NCBI GenBank assembly: GCA_950106755.1
Contig: OX467091.1
Span: 17,997,538-18,061,537 of the forward strand
Direction of reading: 5' to 3'
Length of the DNA stretch: 64,000 bases
From: Climacium dendroides
Lineage: Eukaryota > Streptophyta > Bryopsida > Hypnales > Climaciaceae
Shown here: in pieces, positions 1 through 12,235 of the stretch
Position numbering within the stretch: the first letter of the stretch is position 1
Layout of the letters: each line of letters starts with the position of its first letter
Notes under the pieces: generated by a model
What the model was told of the DNA's origin: nothing
The model's database searches: none
What the model saw: the letters and a program-made list of their open reading frames with translations, nothing else
Position numbers and translations under genes: made by a program

Positions 1-1424
1 AGTGATGACATCATCCGATGAGTTAGCAACATTTATGCGGCGTAGTTTCATAAGAGGAATGCGTAACAACTAGAGAGCATCGTAAAGTCTGCTAAAGTGA
101 ATCCCAATGTTTGAGAAATATTTCACTTGCAAGTAACACAATTCAATGATTTTTTTTGCATTATTCGAGCAGTCTTACAATTTGTATGCTGAGAATTTAG
201 ACTTTCACATGATTTCCAAGAAAAAGAAGTAAACGTGTGCTTTGAAGAATAGCAAACCTGTGCTTGAGCAGCACAGTGACTTGAGATAAGAAAATTTGAG
301 GGTGGGTGGATATAGTTACATATCCACCCCTTGGGATCGGCCTCCCATTCTCCCTGTGCTTGTAGTTGGTGAGCGATGATCAAAGAGTAATTATGATCGT
401 AGACCAACTGAAAGCGAAGACCGTGATTCCATGTATGTGTGGTTGCGGAAGTATGTGAGAACCATGTGCACATGCGAGTGAATTTCAGTGCTCAAGGGGG
501 AGGAACTGTTGGTGAAACAAATGCAAGGGAAGCCCCATGCTTGTACGTCGAGATGCCTGTGCAACCACAAGAAACTGGCTTTGGACAACAATGCTGATCA
601 AGATGGGCCAAGTTCTAATCGAAATTGGCTTCATTGGATGGTTGTCAACATTTCGAGCTCGATCCATCGCTCTTTCTAAAGATTCTTTTTTGTTTTCAGC
701 TCCTCACTCTTCAGTTTTATGATATTCTGAATTTGTGGCCGAAGCGGGTGCGTGATGAATTGATTCAAACGATTTGTGATCCTATTCTCTATTACGACTT
801 TAGTATCCTTGTAGACACTAGATAGTGAACAGATGGACTCCTCTTTGAAGGATGATATTATGGAATATTGCATTTATTTGGTATTAAATGTTTTCAAAGA
901 CCCTCATTCACGTCCGTCCAAAAGAGGAATAGACTATGTATTTGTTGATTGCTTTTGTTTTGACTTACAAGGTAATCAAGATGTTCTGTGGACTATAGAG
1001 ATGAGGTAGGAGGTCCTTAAATCGGTCATTTAAGAGCTGAAATTGAGTTTCAGGGAGGTGAAGCTTCTTGAAATATTTTTCAGTAAATTTTCCTTGGAAG
1101 ACAAATGGAATTGACATCTAATCCAAACCAAATTATTACATATTTTTTTGAGCTTTGTAGAATTAGTTATGAAATTTTGAAGTTGAAATGGCATAGGGTT
1201 CTAAAATCATCTACCTCTTCCACCTCTTCAAATGCACATTGTTTTTGCTGGTACAACAAAAATGAAATATGTAAAATTAGTGTATATTTGAGGAGGTGGG
1301 CAATTTTAGAGCTTGTGTGCTTTTAGAACCTCCTACCTTAACCCCTTAAAGTAAGTAAAGTCCCATTGTCCCTTGCTTTTAGAATCTCCTTTTTTAATCC
1401 CCTAGAGTCCCATTGTCCCCTCAA
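1..1424. other. Left flank, no recognised gene
   Basis: AT-rich DNA outside the large inverted duplication. The open frames are short (at most about 116 codons) and show no recognisable motif. The only structure I see is a short direct duplication at about 1322-1420, in which AGTCCCATTGTCCC occurs twice next to similar TTTTAGAAYCTCC text, directly beside the palindrome edge. None of the dyad sites typical of the neighbouring unit occurs here. Confidence 0.5.
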
Positions 1425-1450
1425 AACACAATATTCAATATTTTGAGAGG

Positions 1451-1492
1451 TTTAGGGCCTCTCATAATAATATTTTCCATTTAGGCCCTAAA
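1451..1492. repeat. Subterminal hairpin at left arm edge
   Basis: TTTAGGGCCT (1451-1460) and its exact complement AGGCCCTAAA (1483-1492) flank a 22-nt AT-rich loop, about 26 bp inside the palindrome edge. The same hairpin is mirrored in the right arm at about 43800-43841. Subterminal hairpins are common in several DNA transposon classes, so it could be a terminal recognition structure. No transposase binding is known. Confidence 0.5.
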
Positions 1493-1649
1493 AAGTGAAT
1501 TGTAATGTTAACTAGTTTAGGTGGGCAAACACTAACTTTGCTAGTTGTAATACACAATTTTCATTAAAATGAGAGTCTTTTCAATGATGGACTGTTGAAA
1601 TACATGAAGTTTGCTTTAGGGTATATGTTCTGATTTATATAAGTGAAGA

Positions 1650-1840
1650 GAATGACATCTTTTGAACACCAAGTCATAAGCTCCGCGGTTGGTTGTAAGG
1701 GGTTGTTCATCTCATTGAAGCGGTCCGGGTTCGATTCCCATTGGGTTTGTATGAATGCATGAGAGAAAAAACATGACTTGGTGCTACTAAGTGAGCTTTG
1801 CCGGCAGGAAAGTTGTAACAACCAACCGACCCCCTACCCA
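1650..1840 (+). repeat. tRNA-like / SINE-like sequence (left copy)
   Basis: Contains GGTTCGATTCC at 1728-1738, an almost canonical pol III B box (T-arm), preceded about 45 nt upstream by an A-box-like CTCCGCGGTTGGTTG (1681-1695). The stretch between them does not fold into a convincing cloverleaf by eye, so I call it a tRNA-derived SINE-like sequence and not a tRNA gene. A copy lies mirrored in the right arm (B box complement at 43554-43564). Confidence 0.45.
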
Positions 1841-2283
1841 GAATGTGACAAGTGCTTTACATGTTAACCAAATAAATAGTGGATATATCCACTACATTTT
1901 TTTCTCCAATAGCAATGTAATTTCAAATAAAATATATTTAGTGATGCACAAATAAGAAAATGAATTAAAAAATAGAGAAAATATAGCTCAAGAATAAAAA
2001 ATATATATATATATTAAAGACTATATTTAAATTCTATTGTTTTGTAAACACAAAACATACACTTGAAAACAATCATGCAATATCAAACACTAAAATAAAA
2101 TCAATCAACGGAAACCTATATCCTCTAAAAAAAACTGAAACGACTATCATCTATTATAATATTAAGGGTCCAACGCTTATGCAATGAAAAACAACTTCAT
2201 ATAAGATGTAGAAATAAAACAATACCCTCCATATGAATGTTATAGTTAAAATGCATCCAATGTATGTACATGATTTCTCCATA

Positions 2284-5175
2284 TCATGTATATGAAGCCA
2301 AACTCTGGTTGATAATTTTGATTTGAACTGTAGGGATCTTGATTCTGCATTGGCGAGTACCTCTTCTGTTTTGAGACTTCCATGCTGTAATTAAAGCGTT
2401 TGTTGTCTCCCACGCAGGTTCTTCGGTTTCATCAACCCTCCAAAGCAAACCTCTATCACTATCCCATCCTTCATAGAAGTCTTGAACTTCTTGATTGCGT
2501 GATGTTGGCCGAAAGTATTGAATGTGCACATAGTTTGGTTTTTCAGGGTTAGAGTTTGGATCAAACAATGCTCTAGCAATCTAAACTGGTCTGCTGTCAC
2601 TGTCTGTAGGGCGAATTGCAACAAAATACCCTTCGTATAGATCTCGAGCCACCCTAAAAGATGGTTGTGGACGATCCCTCAAGGACCCAACATAAGGCTC
2701 ATCCTCTCCATGCTCTTCGAGATCTTCACCATCTTCGTCTAAATGATCAGCTTCTGTCACTTGAATACGAGTAGTTGGCCAGAAACCGTCTTTTAGAGCA
2801 CTAGAAGTAGGAAGTGGCTCTAGAAGAGCTGCCTTTACACCACGCCAATAGCACACCACATTCTCATAGCGCCTACGATGTTCTCCACTCACATCTGCTC
2901 TGCACAAGTCGTCCCAATAGTTTATGAATCCTGATAAACCTTTGACAATGTCATTGACACCTTTCATTGGGTTGAGTGGTACTGGCAAAGGCACATCACG
3001 TGGCCACAGACTCCGTCCTTCATCGTCTTCTTTCCACAACTTAATGGCTTGACCTTGTCTGCCTAACCAGTTTTCATCTGTGCACTTCAACTTGTACTTC
3101 ATGATTGGGCATCCAACAAAGTCTAGGTAGAACTTCACTTGTTGCGGTCTTGTGTGTCCCACAAGGATTTCATCACCATCCATCCATTTTCCTACAATGA
3201 AACGCTTGAAATCAGGCACCTCTTCTATGAGGTGAGGGATAGTAGGAATAGACTCAACATCCATGAATGACTTCATGAGCGCCGGGATTGTTGGGAAGTT
3301 CTCCTTCTTCAATAGCATGCTCCATCTTCCAAACAATGCATCAATGTCGTCGTGTGTGTGACCAACAATCATGAAGTTCACATACACTTCTCTGAAGATC
3401 TTGTTAGCAACAAGTAGAGACCAGAAACAGAAAACATATATGTTCTTGTTGTCGCTGGTGGCATTGTCCATTTGCACGTTCAAAATAGGAGGCAAAGGCA
3501 CTGCTGAAACTGCATTCATTGGAGGTGGTGGCAGTGACGCGTCGCACATTTCTTTACCCTGCAGCACTGCCCTGAACAAATTTGAAGACCCTGACCCAGA
3601 AAATAATTGCCGAGAAGAAGACTTCGATGGCAATTCCAGATCCTGCAACAACTTTGCTATAGAACCAATTGTATAGTTTGAATCGTGTTTAAAGAGATCC
3701 AACCCGTAATGTGCGTAATGCACATCTCCATGACCATGAGCAATCATGCCAGTGACAGACACAGGCAATTTCACAAGGCCATCAAGCTCCTTACTCCTGT
3801 GGGAAAAGACTGAAGAAGCAGTCTTTGCATGATCCATCTTGTCGTGCATAACTGTGAGGCATTCGTGTGGAAAAGCTACTGAACGGTGACGGTTTGCATA
3901 ATACAACTCCCGATGAGCTCGAGCAATCTCAACGTGCCTATCCAACTTCCAAGAATACTTCAATTCATTGTGAGACCCACTTATAGCACCCTTCTTGAGG
4001 TCTTGCAATTTGTCACACGTGCCACATCGCGCAAAATTGTCTCCAAGTTTCTTCACCTCATACTCAGGGAACTTACAACACCTAATCTTACTCAAGTTCG
4101 AAGCTGACACCTCACTCAGTCCAAAAACAGCATTGACATCATTGACTTCTTTCATCTTATCCTTCCACTGAAAGGTGGAAGGTAGAATCTTGGCCACAAC
4201 TTTCTCTCCTGACTTCAGGGTCTTCGTACGATGAGGCATGTGATCTGCTTCTTTCTCCAGAATGCACTTCAATGTTGCTATAGCTTATTGAGTGTGTTTC
4301 CTCGGTTTCACCGTTCCCTTATTACCATGGTCCTTTGCCTCTCGACCACACCTCATGTACGATTGGTAGCGATAGAATGTGGCCTCAGGGACCCCAGCTA
4401 TATACATCCACGCTCGCATCCATACCGGTGTATTGTCAATTGACACCATTCGTCTACCACGCTCGTCAACATGCACCTGCCTATGCACATCCATTTTCAT
4501 GTAGGTCCTGTGCTTAAACGTGGAGTTGCAATACATGCGTTCACGAAAGGCTCGAATCTTATCCCTAGGAAATGGCTGAACACAGTTGTGACTACAACAT
4601 ATTTTAGTAGACACTGCATGGATGGAATCTTGAGTAAGCAGCTCCTTCGATTTCAAATTTGTTTCACGGGGCGCATTTCGGACCATACTTGTGTATGGTC
4701 TTGAAGACGTCGAAGAGGGCGGATTTAAGAGAGCCTGTTGGAGACAATTGAATTTGTCCCTAGCCTCATGGTCTCTAAGGCTAGCTCCACGACAGTGGAC
4801 AAGATGAATAGGCCAAGCCAACAATGAGCACACTTGTTCCTCTGGTAGGTCCTCTTCGCTATGTGTTTTGGAGATGTGGATCGCCACGTGGGTGTCACTA
4901 AGAGGGCCATTGGCACCCAAAACGAGGTCAGAGTTCACACTATGACAGACACCTTCACCCACAAGCACTCCAGCCTCATTGTACAAGGTGATAACTCGAG
5001 TATTCCAAAGCCGACGCGGTAGACCTTCGCATTCCGGGACCCCAACATTCATTGCTTCGACATTCTGAAATTCGTCTTCTGAAGATGCCATAAAATCCTC
5101 TTCATCATGTCTGAATTCACTGGATTCAGAACCCGATGACATGTCCATGTCATGAGGGTCATCTATAGTATCCAT
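2284..5175 (-). pseudogene. DUF7869-type transposase-like gene, left-arm copy (broken)
   Basis: One reading frame of about 964 codons, interrupted by TAA at 4285-4287 and TAG at 2581-2583. The N-terminal part is acidic, followed by a Cys-rich segment (CCSHNC) and a conserved helix-rich stretch. The downstream part, counted from codon 4272, has a zinc-knuckle-like CGTC (residues 83-86), HDKMDHAK (143-150), QMDN (267-270) and VGHTHDDID (303-311). This order of acidic motifs is that of the eukaryotic DUF7869 family, which resembles RNase H-fold transposases/integrases. The C-terminal 100 residues look like a small SH3/tudor-type barrel. I chose ATG 5175 because an acceptor-like TTTTTACAG lies just upstream of it. 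The TAG replaces a Trp that is intact in the right-arm copy. The 4287 TAA is shared with that copy. Catalysis of transposition is inferred from motifs only. Confidence 0.75.
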
Positions 5176-5920
5176 GGATATCTGTAAAAATGCAATGTGA
5201 AATAGGGTAAGTGAATTGAAGCATAGATCATGCAATTTCATTCATGTTCAGGTCGACCCGACCTGAATGACCAAATGTTATAGGTACATCTATGACAGCA
5301 ACAAACTTATTTTCTGAAGCCTAGGTTTCAATTGCAATTGACATCATTCATTAAAATTCCTTATAAATTCAGATTTATGTAAACACTGTTTTTAGGTCAA
5401 ATCGACCTCAAGTGTCTGACCCCTATCTTGTATAATTTTTGTTAGCCGAAAATATAAATGTAAGAAGACTGAATACAATCCTGAACTTCAGGTTGGATCG
5501 ACCTGAAGTGTCCCTTGTACTCTGAGATAATGATCCCATCTTCATCTGTTCAATTCGACAGGGAATTCCCTATTTTATTCCTATAAAAATCTCGAACTTC
5601 TCAAACTGAAGTCTGTGATGCGAGTACCCACACTTCAGGTCGAACCGACCTGAAGTGAGGACTTGCAGTGAGCCGAATCCCATCTGCACACTATTATCAC
5701 TACGTACAGAATTCTTGGTGACTGAATCTGTGAATATCGGGAATGTCAGCAGGACATCTACGAGATTTTCACTTGAACGAAATTACAATTATAGATACAG
5801 TTTAGGTCGACTCAATCTGAATTGCCATGTATATCATTTCATTAACATATTTGATGACAAAACTATTCAATCTACCTAGGATACGTTTTAGATTACTTCA
5901 ATTACTATCATATGGGTCAG
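5176..5920. promoter_or_regulatory. Upstream region with scattered dyad sites (left)
   Basis: Non-coding DNA upstream of the transposase-like gene. It carries dyad copies at about 5247-5267, 5391-5411, 5487-5507, 5634-5654 and 5801-5821. The first is a perfect TTCAGGTCG / CGACCTGAA pair; the 5391 and 5801 copies are degenerate. Their position between array and gene start suggests protein-binding sites, but a regulatory role is inferred. Confidence 0.45.
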
Positions 5921-6288
5921 TTTAGGTCAACTCGACCTGAATTGCATGAACGAATGACTAATGTAGACAATCCCACATTCAGTCAACTCGACCTGAGTTG
6001 CATGAACGAATGACTAATGTAGAGAACCTCACATTTAGGTCGACTCGACCTGAGTTGCATGAACGAATGACTAATGTAGACAATCTCACATTCAGGTCGG
6101 CTCGACCTGAATTGCATGAACGAATGACTAATGTAGACAATCTCACATTCAGGTCGACTCGACCTGAGTTGCATGAACGAATGACTAAATAATGTAGACA
6201 ATCTCACATTCAGGTCGACTCGACCTGAATTGCATGAACGAATGACTAATGTGGACAATCTCACATTAAGGTTGACTCAACTTGAAGT
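5921..6288. repeat. 57-bp tandem array carrying dyads (left)
   Basis: Tandem units of 57 bp, each with the text GCATGAACGAATGACTAATG followed by one dyad. Sites start at about 5921, 5977, 6034, 6091, 6148, 6209 and 6266; one unit has 4 extra bases. The array mirrors 39013-39318. Short frames reading through it give a repeated peptide on both strands and are artefacts of the repeat. Confidence 0.85.
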
Positions 6289-6290
6289 GC

Positions 6291-7060
6291 ATTAACAAAT
6301 TATTCATGTATTGTTGTTCGTATTCAGGTCGACTCGATCTAAATAGTTCCGGATTTCTCGGACACTATATTGGCAGTCTCGTAGTAACCGTGATCTCGCG
6401 TTCCGGATTTCTCGGCGAGATAATCGGGCACTGCACTCTCAGAATTCTGCAACTCAGATGTCGAGAACTGAACATTGAATAAAGACCTTGTCACTACAAA
6501 TTGAGGAAGTCCATAACTCATAATCATGCAACTCAATTTTCGGTAATAAACATTGGAAACACACGCACTCTGCCAACTTCAGCAACTAGGAACGCGACAA
6601 TAGATGGCAGCGCTGAAAGAAACATTATACACACTCACAAAACTACTATGTGCTTACAAAGTAACTATGTCCAATCCATTGAATGAAAATGTTTGAAAAT
6701 GCTGAAGGCTTCTAACCTGAGGACATACGGAAGGCAACAAGCGCGTTCACCGAGATCCTCGAAGCGCAATACTCCGACACTCTAGATAGTAGAAGTATAG
6801 AAGTTCATAGAGTTCAGTAATGACATGAAAGAAGTGAAATCTCGCATGAACATCCATGCATTCGCGACAGAGAAGGAGAGTACCCTGATGCGCGCGGACG
6901 CAACGACATTCAAAACAATTTTGGCGGCAATGTGTAGGCGCGAATGGGAAGGCGGGAGCTGTAGGAAGGAATTTGAAAATCCCGAACTCCTTCCGCAAAT
7001 TCCTTTGATTTTTTATTCCCGCCTACACTGTTCATGACAGAAATAGCCACTGACAGCTAT
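6291..7060. other. Conserved non-repeat block with short ORF (left)
   Basis: A GC-richer block, well conserved in the right arm (38210-38960), containing a degenerate dyad at about 6329-6349. A 70-codon frame at 6825-7037 (+) keeps its frame and about 90% of its residues in the mirrored copy (38264-38497, minus). It has no recognisable motif, and conservation follows simply from the duplication. It could be a 5' leader or promoter of the transposase-like transcript on the other strand. Confidence 0.3.
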
Positions 7061-7279
7061 TAAGTACTTATGAGGTTGCTTTCTTGCACCGTTAAGCACT
7101 AATTTCTAGATTCTATTTCTAATAGAATCTAGGCAAGAAGTCTTCATTGTCTTTTTTTCTTTTGCAATTTCTGGAAGTCAATTTGATTTTGGTGAAGTTA
7201 GGGTTTGTTTGTAAATTTAGACAAACACAACCTTTGCACCACCCAAGTGTTTGCATGTGATTTTATCAATAAGGATTTT

Positions 7280-7350
7280 ACGGTTTAGGGTTTAGGGTTT
7301 TCAGGGTTTAGGGTCTTTAGGGTCTAGGGTCTCTAAGGTTTAGGGTCTCG
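7280..7350 (+). repeat. Telomere-like TTTAGGG tract (left, outer)
   Basis: Degenerate TTTAGGG units such as GGTTTAGGGTTTAGGG, interspersed with TCTAGGG variants. This is the plant telomere repeat in interstitial form. It is mirrored as CCCTAAA at 37920-38030. Confidence 0.8.
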
Positions 7351-7499
7351 GGTTTAGGTATTTCTATAGTTTACTAAATCATTTCATATCATGTTTTTGA
7401 AATATTGAATAAATATTTAATTTAGAAGTGAATTCAAGGTTTTTGTACACACTAAGGAATTATACTGCATGCACTTTCAATTTCTTTTTATAATGTTCG

Positions 7500-7910
7500 C
7501 AAAATTAATTCTTCCATGAATCCGAATTATTTTGCAGAGATTTGCAACTTGTGTGTTATTTTTTCGGACATGCTTCCACATCAAACCGATACAAATTAAT
7601 GGTTTGGTTTGTATTAAATACAACATCAATCTTAAAGTATTTTTTTGGAAACCCAATTGAAAAAGTGTGGGGAAGCAATAGGGTTGTCTTAAAATTAAGT
7701 TTTTCCATGAATCCTAATTATTTTGAACATTTGCAACTTGTTTGTTACGTTTTTGGACATGCTTCCACGTCAAACCGATATAATTTATTGGTTTGGGTTC
7801 TATTAAATACAGCATGATTTTTAGAGTATTTGTTTCGAAATCCATTTCAAATGAAGAAGACAGTGTAGGAAAGCAATACGGTTCTTTTAAAATAATTTTT
7901 CCAATGAATC
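7500..7910. repeat. About 190-198 bp satellite, two units (left)
   Basis: Two and a partial copies of a unit beginning TTCCATGAATCC (7513, 7703, about 7900) and containing GGACATGCTTCCAC. The mirrored locus in the right arm (36545-37760) has about five to six copies, so copy number changed after duplication. Short open frames here repeat the same peptide and are not genes. Confidence 0.75.
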
Positions 7911-7982
7911 CTACCCGATGAATTTATCCTCAAAATATCAGTAGAATTTTTATGTATTAGATAAAATGCAGAGCAAGAAATG

Positions 7983-9091
7983 GGTTGGCGCTTGCTATGC
8001 TATCCATTCATCATGAGAATTTTATAAGAATTGTTGTGTAAAACTTTCAAATAAATCTTCAAATAAAAATCTCAAAAACTTTCTGAAGAACTTAATTGTT
8101 TTGGAATCCGAAATCACTTCAATTGAATGAATTTCTCAAAATTATTTAGTAGTAGCAATAGGAGATTGAAATCATGAAAATTCATAGCTCACAAAAGAAC
8201 AAAATCATAGAAGTGCAAAGGAGTGTAAAGCCAAGAGAAGCAATGGATTTGCTACCTCTATAATATCATTCTATGGATCCTCTTTAATATCACCTTCATT
8301 TCAACAACTATATTATGTCTATAATATCACCCGGTGGAAAAAGTGATATTACAAAAGTGATTGCAAACTGCTACTCTATTTCTGTAATATCAAATTGTGT
8401 AAAAATACAATTTCTATGTAAGCATGATTGAAAAAAATTTTACAAAATATTTAAAATATTTATTTTAAGGACTTATTGAAATCATTATTATGCATTCTAT
8501 ACAAATGTGTCATAATTTTACTATTCGCTTGGACTCAATTGTTACAAACAATGGCAATCCAAATAGAAGAATTTAAAGGAAGAACTTGTAAACCTCAAAT
8601 GCTTCGTGAACAATTTAATTGTTGTGAAATCCAATTGGTTCAATCTAATAAATTTCTCAAATCATTTGGTAGTAGCAATAGAAAATTGAAATTATGAAAG
8701 CTCAAAGCTCACAGAAGCACAAAATCAAAGAAATGCAAAGAAGTGAAAGCCAAGAGAAGCAATCATGGATTTGCTACCTCTATAATATCACCCTATGGAT
8801 CCTCTTTAATATCACCTGAATTGCAACAATTATATTATTTTTATAATATCACCCTTTGTAAAAAGTGATATTTGAGGTGATATTATAGAAGTGATTGCAA
8901 ATTGCTATTCTATTTCTATAATATCACATTGTGTGAAAATGCGATTTTTATGTATGCATGATTGCAAATATTTTTATAAAATAATTATTTTAAAGACTTA
9001 TTGAAATCATTATCATGCATTCTATTCAAATGTATCAAAATTTTACTAATATGTGATACAATGAATGCGTAGCATAGCAAGCATGAGCCCC
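7983..9091. mobile_element. MITE-like AT-rich element(s) with inverted ends (left)
   Basis: Begins GGTTGGCGCTTGCTATGC and ends with the inverted GCATAGCAAGC text near 9064-9084. The interior is AT-rich and built of two similar halves (about 7983-8520 and 8520-9091), both containing TATAATATCACC palindromic text. No coding capacity is apparent. Similar pieces occur in the right arm at 34281-35083 and 36110-36494. A clean target duplication is not visible. Confidence 0.5.
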
Positions 9092-9204
9092 TAGTATTAA
9101 TGGTAGCATTTGTGATATTACAGAGGAATTTATGATTTTAGTAGTATGAATAGGAAACTGCTACTCTATTTTTGTAATATCACCTTGTATGAAAATACAA
9201 TTTC

Positions 9205-10770
9205 TACATATGCATGATAGGGGTTGGTATAAGCCGGGGTACAAGGCATGGTCATTTTTAGTAAAAGGTGTGTCGGGTATGAGGCGGATATCATACATGT
9301 ACGAAGCGGGTACCAGACGGGTATGAGGCGGATATGGGGCGGGTCTCCATGTTCCAGGGCCATTTTGAGGCTGGTCCGGGTTCAGCAGGGTATCGTGGCG
9401 GGTAGAATAGGGTATCTTCGCGGGTACAGCAGGGTTCAGGGGCGGGTATCGTTGCGGGTACAGGAAGGGCATCGTGGGCGGGTATCGGAGGGTATCGGAT
9501 TCTGGTTTGGGCGACGGGTACAGGAAGGGTATCGTGCGCGGGTATGGGCGCACTCGTCACCACCGAAACCGAAAGAAAATTCCACATAGGGTTTAGCGCT
9601 CTGTTTGTTTTCCTCTTCGTTGTTGTTTTTTTATTTCTCGAATTTTAAATCATTTACTTGCTCGTGAAGGAGGAGGATCTTACTCACAACGCGCACGGGT
9701 TAGGGTTTAGGGTAGAATTTGAGGGCGTAGCAGCGGTGGGCGCAACAACAGCAGCGGGCGGGCGGGCGCAGGTGCACACGAGCAGCGGAGGGCGCAGGTG
9801 CACATTTTTTCACCCCGCAGAATCCTCTCAGTGTTTTCAACAGCAGCGTGCGACGTAGGTTGAGGTCTCGGTGCGTTTGTTTGGGCGGGCACTTTGTAAT
9901 TGTAATCCTTCACCTTGAGTTGCGCTTTGTAAAAGGACTGAAGTAAGGCCTTCTTTGTAGATCAGCGCTACAAAATTTTTTGGGGTTTAGGGTTTGTCAG
10001 CTATCACGGAAGTTTTAGAATGAGTTGTGGGGGTTGTTGATTGAGGAGATTCTGTTTGGTTGTGTATTTCGTGGAATCATGATCAGTTTTAGTATTTTGA
10101 TGAAAATGTCTTTCATGATTTGGGCACCTAGATGCCTGATCGCTTTGCGATTTGAGGCATTAGCTGGAATCACCCTCACTTGATCTTTTGTGAACTTTGT
10201 TTTCTATAATAATGTGTTTGATTCATATGGCGCAGCATAGGCGAGCCCTTCTCCCTAGGTCAGCACTGCAGATTTTTTTGTGACGCAGGTTTGAGTGAAC
10301 GTGTTTGATGAATGGATTGTGGTATAGTAGATATTGTATATGAGTTATAGAAATGGAGCTTGAATGAATTTGTTGGAGCTTTCAGACTGCGGTGTTGGAG
10401 GTTTGAGCGTTTGAATGCGCTTGATGTATGGATTTTGAGAGTACTGGATTTAGGGTTGAGTTAAGAAAATGGAACTATGAGACCCAGGTATTGGAGGTTT
10501 GAGTGAACGCATTTGATGTATGGATTCTGGAGTAGTGGATATTGTATGTAAGTTAAGAAAATGGAGCTTGATTGAAAGTGTTGGAGAATTGCAATACCTT
10601 ACAATAATAAGTAGATTGGTTGGGCACCTTGTTTCGAAGCTTGCCGTACTAGATGTAGGGCTCTGTGGAAAAATGGTCTTGAATTCCAAAAAATTGAGGA
10701 TGAAATCACATTGTTTCGAAATCAGTTTTGAATTTGCTTCTTTTGATGTTGGAATGATCTGATTGAGTGA
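9205..10770. other. GC-rich CGGGTA region and non-coding block (left)
   Basis: From 9220 to 9555 the DNA is an irregular repeat of GGGTA/CGGGTAC-type words. It then becomes a CpG-rich stretch (9700-9860) and turns AT-rich. I find no convincing gene. Unlike the surrounding arm, most of this block does not align with the mirrored interval of the right arm (about 32690-34190). Confidence 0.4.
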
Positions 10771-11093
10771 TGATTGTGTTGTGTATTGTGTTGGTAGGTA
10801 TTTGCTCCCAACAGATTGGATCTTTGTTTTTAATTGTTGCAATGAATCTGGTTGCTTGGAATGTGTTTGTAGTTTGTTTCTTGGAATTTGGTTTGCAATG
10901 AATGTTTTTTAAATTTGGGTTGTTTTTGCTTGTAGATTGACGATTATAGCACTGGAGTTACAACATTGGGGAGTCCATAATAAGTAGCTACGGGTGAAGT
11001 TGCATAGCGCTTGTTTGTAGAAACTCACGTATGTATTAATTTCGATTCTCTTGCACCATTTGTGCTTTGAATAGTGATTTCAGTGATTGTTGT

Positions 11094-11098
11094 AAAGC
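11094..11098. repeat. Target-site duplication AAAGC (left side)
   Basis: AAAGC directly abuts the TG...CA unit at 11099-14486 and recurs at 14487-14491. The uninterrupted target survives in the right arm (GCTAGCTTTAC, about 32230-32240). Confidence 0.85.
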
Positions 11099-12235
11099 TG
11101 TCGCAGCACAGAGTAAGCAATTTCCCTATTATACTCACAAAAATCACCCTAGAGCATAACACAATGACCCTAAAGATCGAACCCACGAGATCCTGTGAAG
11201 TAGCTAACTCTAACAAGGAGATAAACCCAATAAAACCCTTCAATTCTACTTTCCGGTTCTACCTCTGAAAACCGGAACATCCAAAACCCCACCGTAAAAC
11301 TACGACCGGACTGTATCCTACTTCCGGTTTTACTAGTTCCACGGTCTTTGGACTAACCTTTCAATTCTGGACTCTGTAACTTCCGGTCCTAAGTACCCTT
11401 CTGGGCGGATCCAGTCCGGTCCACCCTTCCGTAACCGGTTTAGTTTTGCCTCTGTTTTACCATCAGAGGGTTCGCCGCTTGCTTTTGAAAGTGGTAGGCC
11501 CACCACTCCTTCCGTGACTTATAGTGGCTGAAGACCCACTCTCCTATCCACTGATCCCCTAACTAACACGGATCCGGTTTGGCCCTTCACAGCAATCCGG
11601 ATCACAGGTCATACAAAGACCCCCCGTACGATCCTCGCATACTACAACGACCTTGACGCTGGTCCGGTCCGTACGAAGTTAGGTGGCTACAAGTGCACCC
11701 GTCCGTTCCAACACCTACAAAAGTTCTTCCGTTCACCCACAACGGTGGCAAGACTTCACAGGAGTCAGGATACTCGACCGGATTTCCCACCCAAGAGTTC
11801 TAGCGCAGCTAAGGAATCCCTCCCTATCCACCTAGCCTGATGAACGGATTTCTTACCCGGAATGCTAAACTTCTGCAGCTGCTGAGGCACTGGAATCCAC
11901 TTCTAACTCTTCATAACCTACTCACATATACTTAGAACCGGAAACACGCATCAAAGGGAGAACTCTACCAACACCTCCGTACCTACCTTCTTACTCCAAC
12001 TCTGTGCACTCCTGCCAACACTCGGGAAGATTACACAAAATCAAGTCAATGGAAAGTACACAAGGAAATGCCAAAAGAACTCTCCCAGTCTCCAGCTCAG
12101 AGACTGTTTTATATACAAAAAGCAAAAAGTAAAAAGTGAATACACGATTTCCGCCTCTGAAGGCGCTGACAATCCGGTCCTACCTATAAGTCCTAACCGG
12201 ATTCTATTCCGGTTTCTATTCTATAATTCCTATTT

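Noticed and set aside
1681..1745. Functional tRNA gene
   Set aside because: The B box is good, but no acceptor stem or anticodon arm pairs convincingly by eye; a SINE-like origin fits better.
5983..6264. Frames on both strands through the 57-bp array encoding a repeated peptide
   Set aside because: The unit length (57) is a multiple of three, so all frames stay open by chance of the repeat. The mirrored array does the same in the opposite sense, and no start or context supports translation.
5921..6288. CRISPR-like array (regular palindromic repeats)
   Set aside because: Whole units are repeated with no unique spacers; the setting is a plant nuclear genome with no cas genes.
9161..9589. Long overlapping frames on both strands in the CGGGTA region
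   Set aside because: Low-complexity repeat translated in several frames (Arg/Gly or Pro/Tyr rich). The mirrored region is not conserved as coding.
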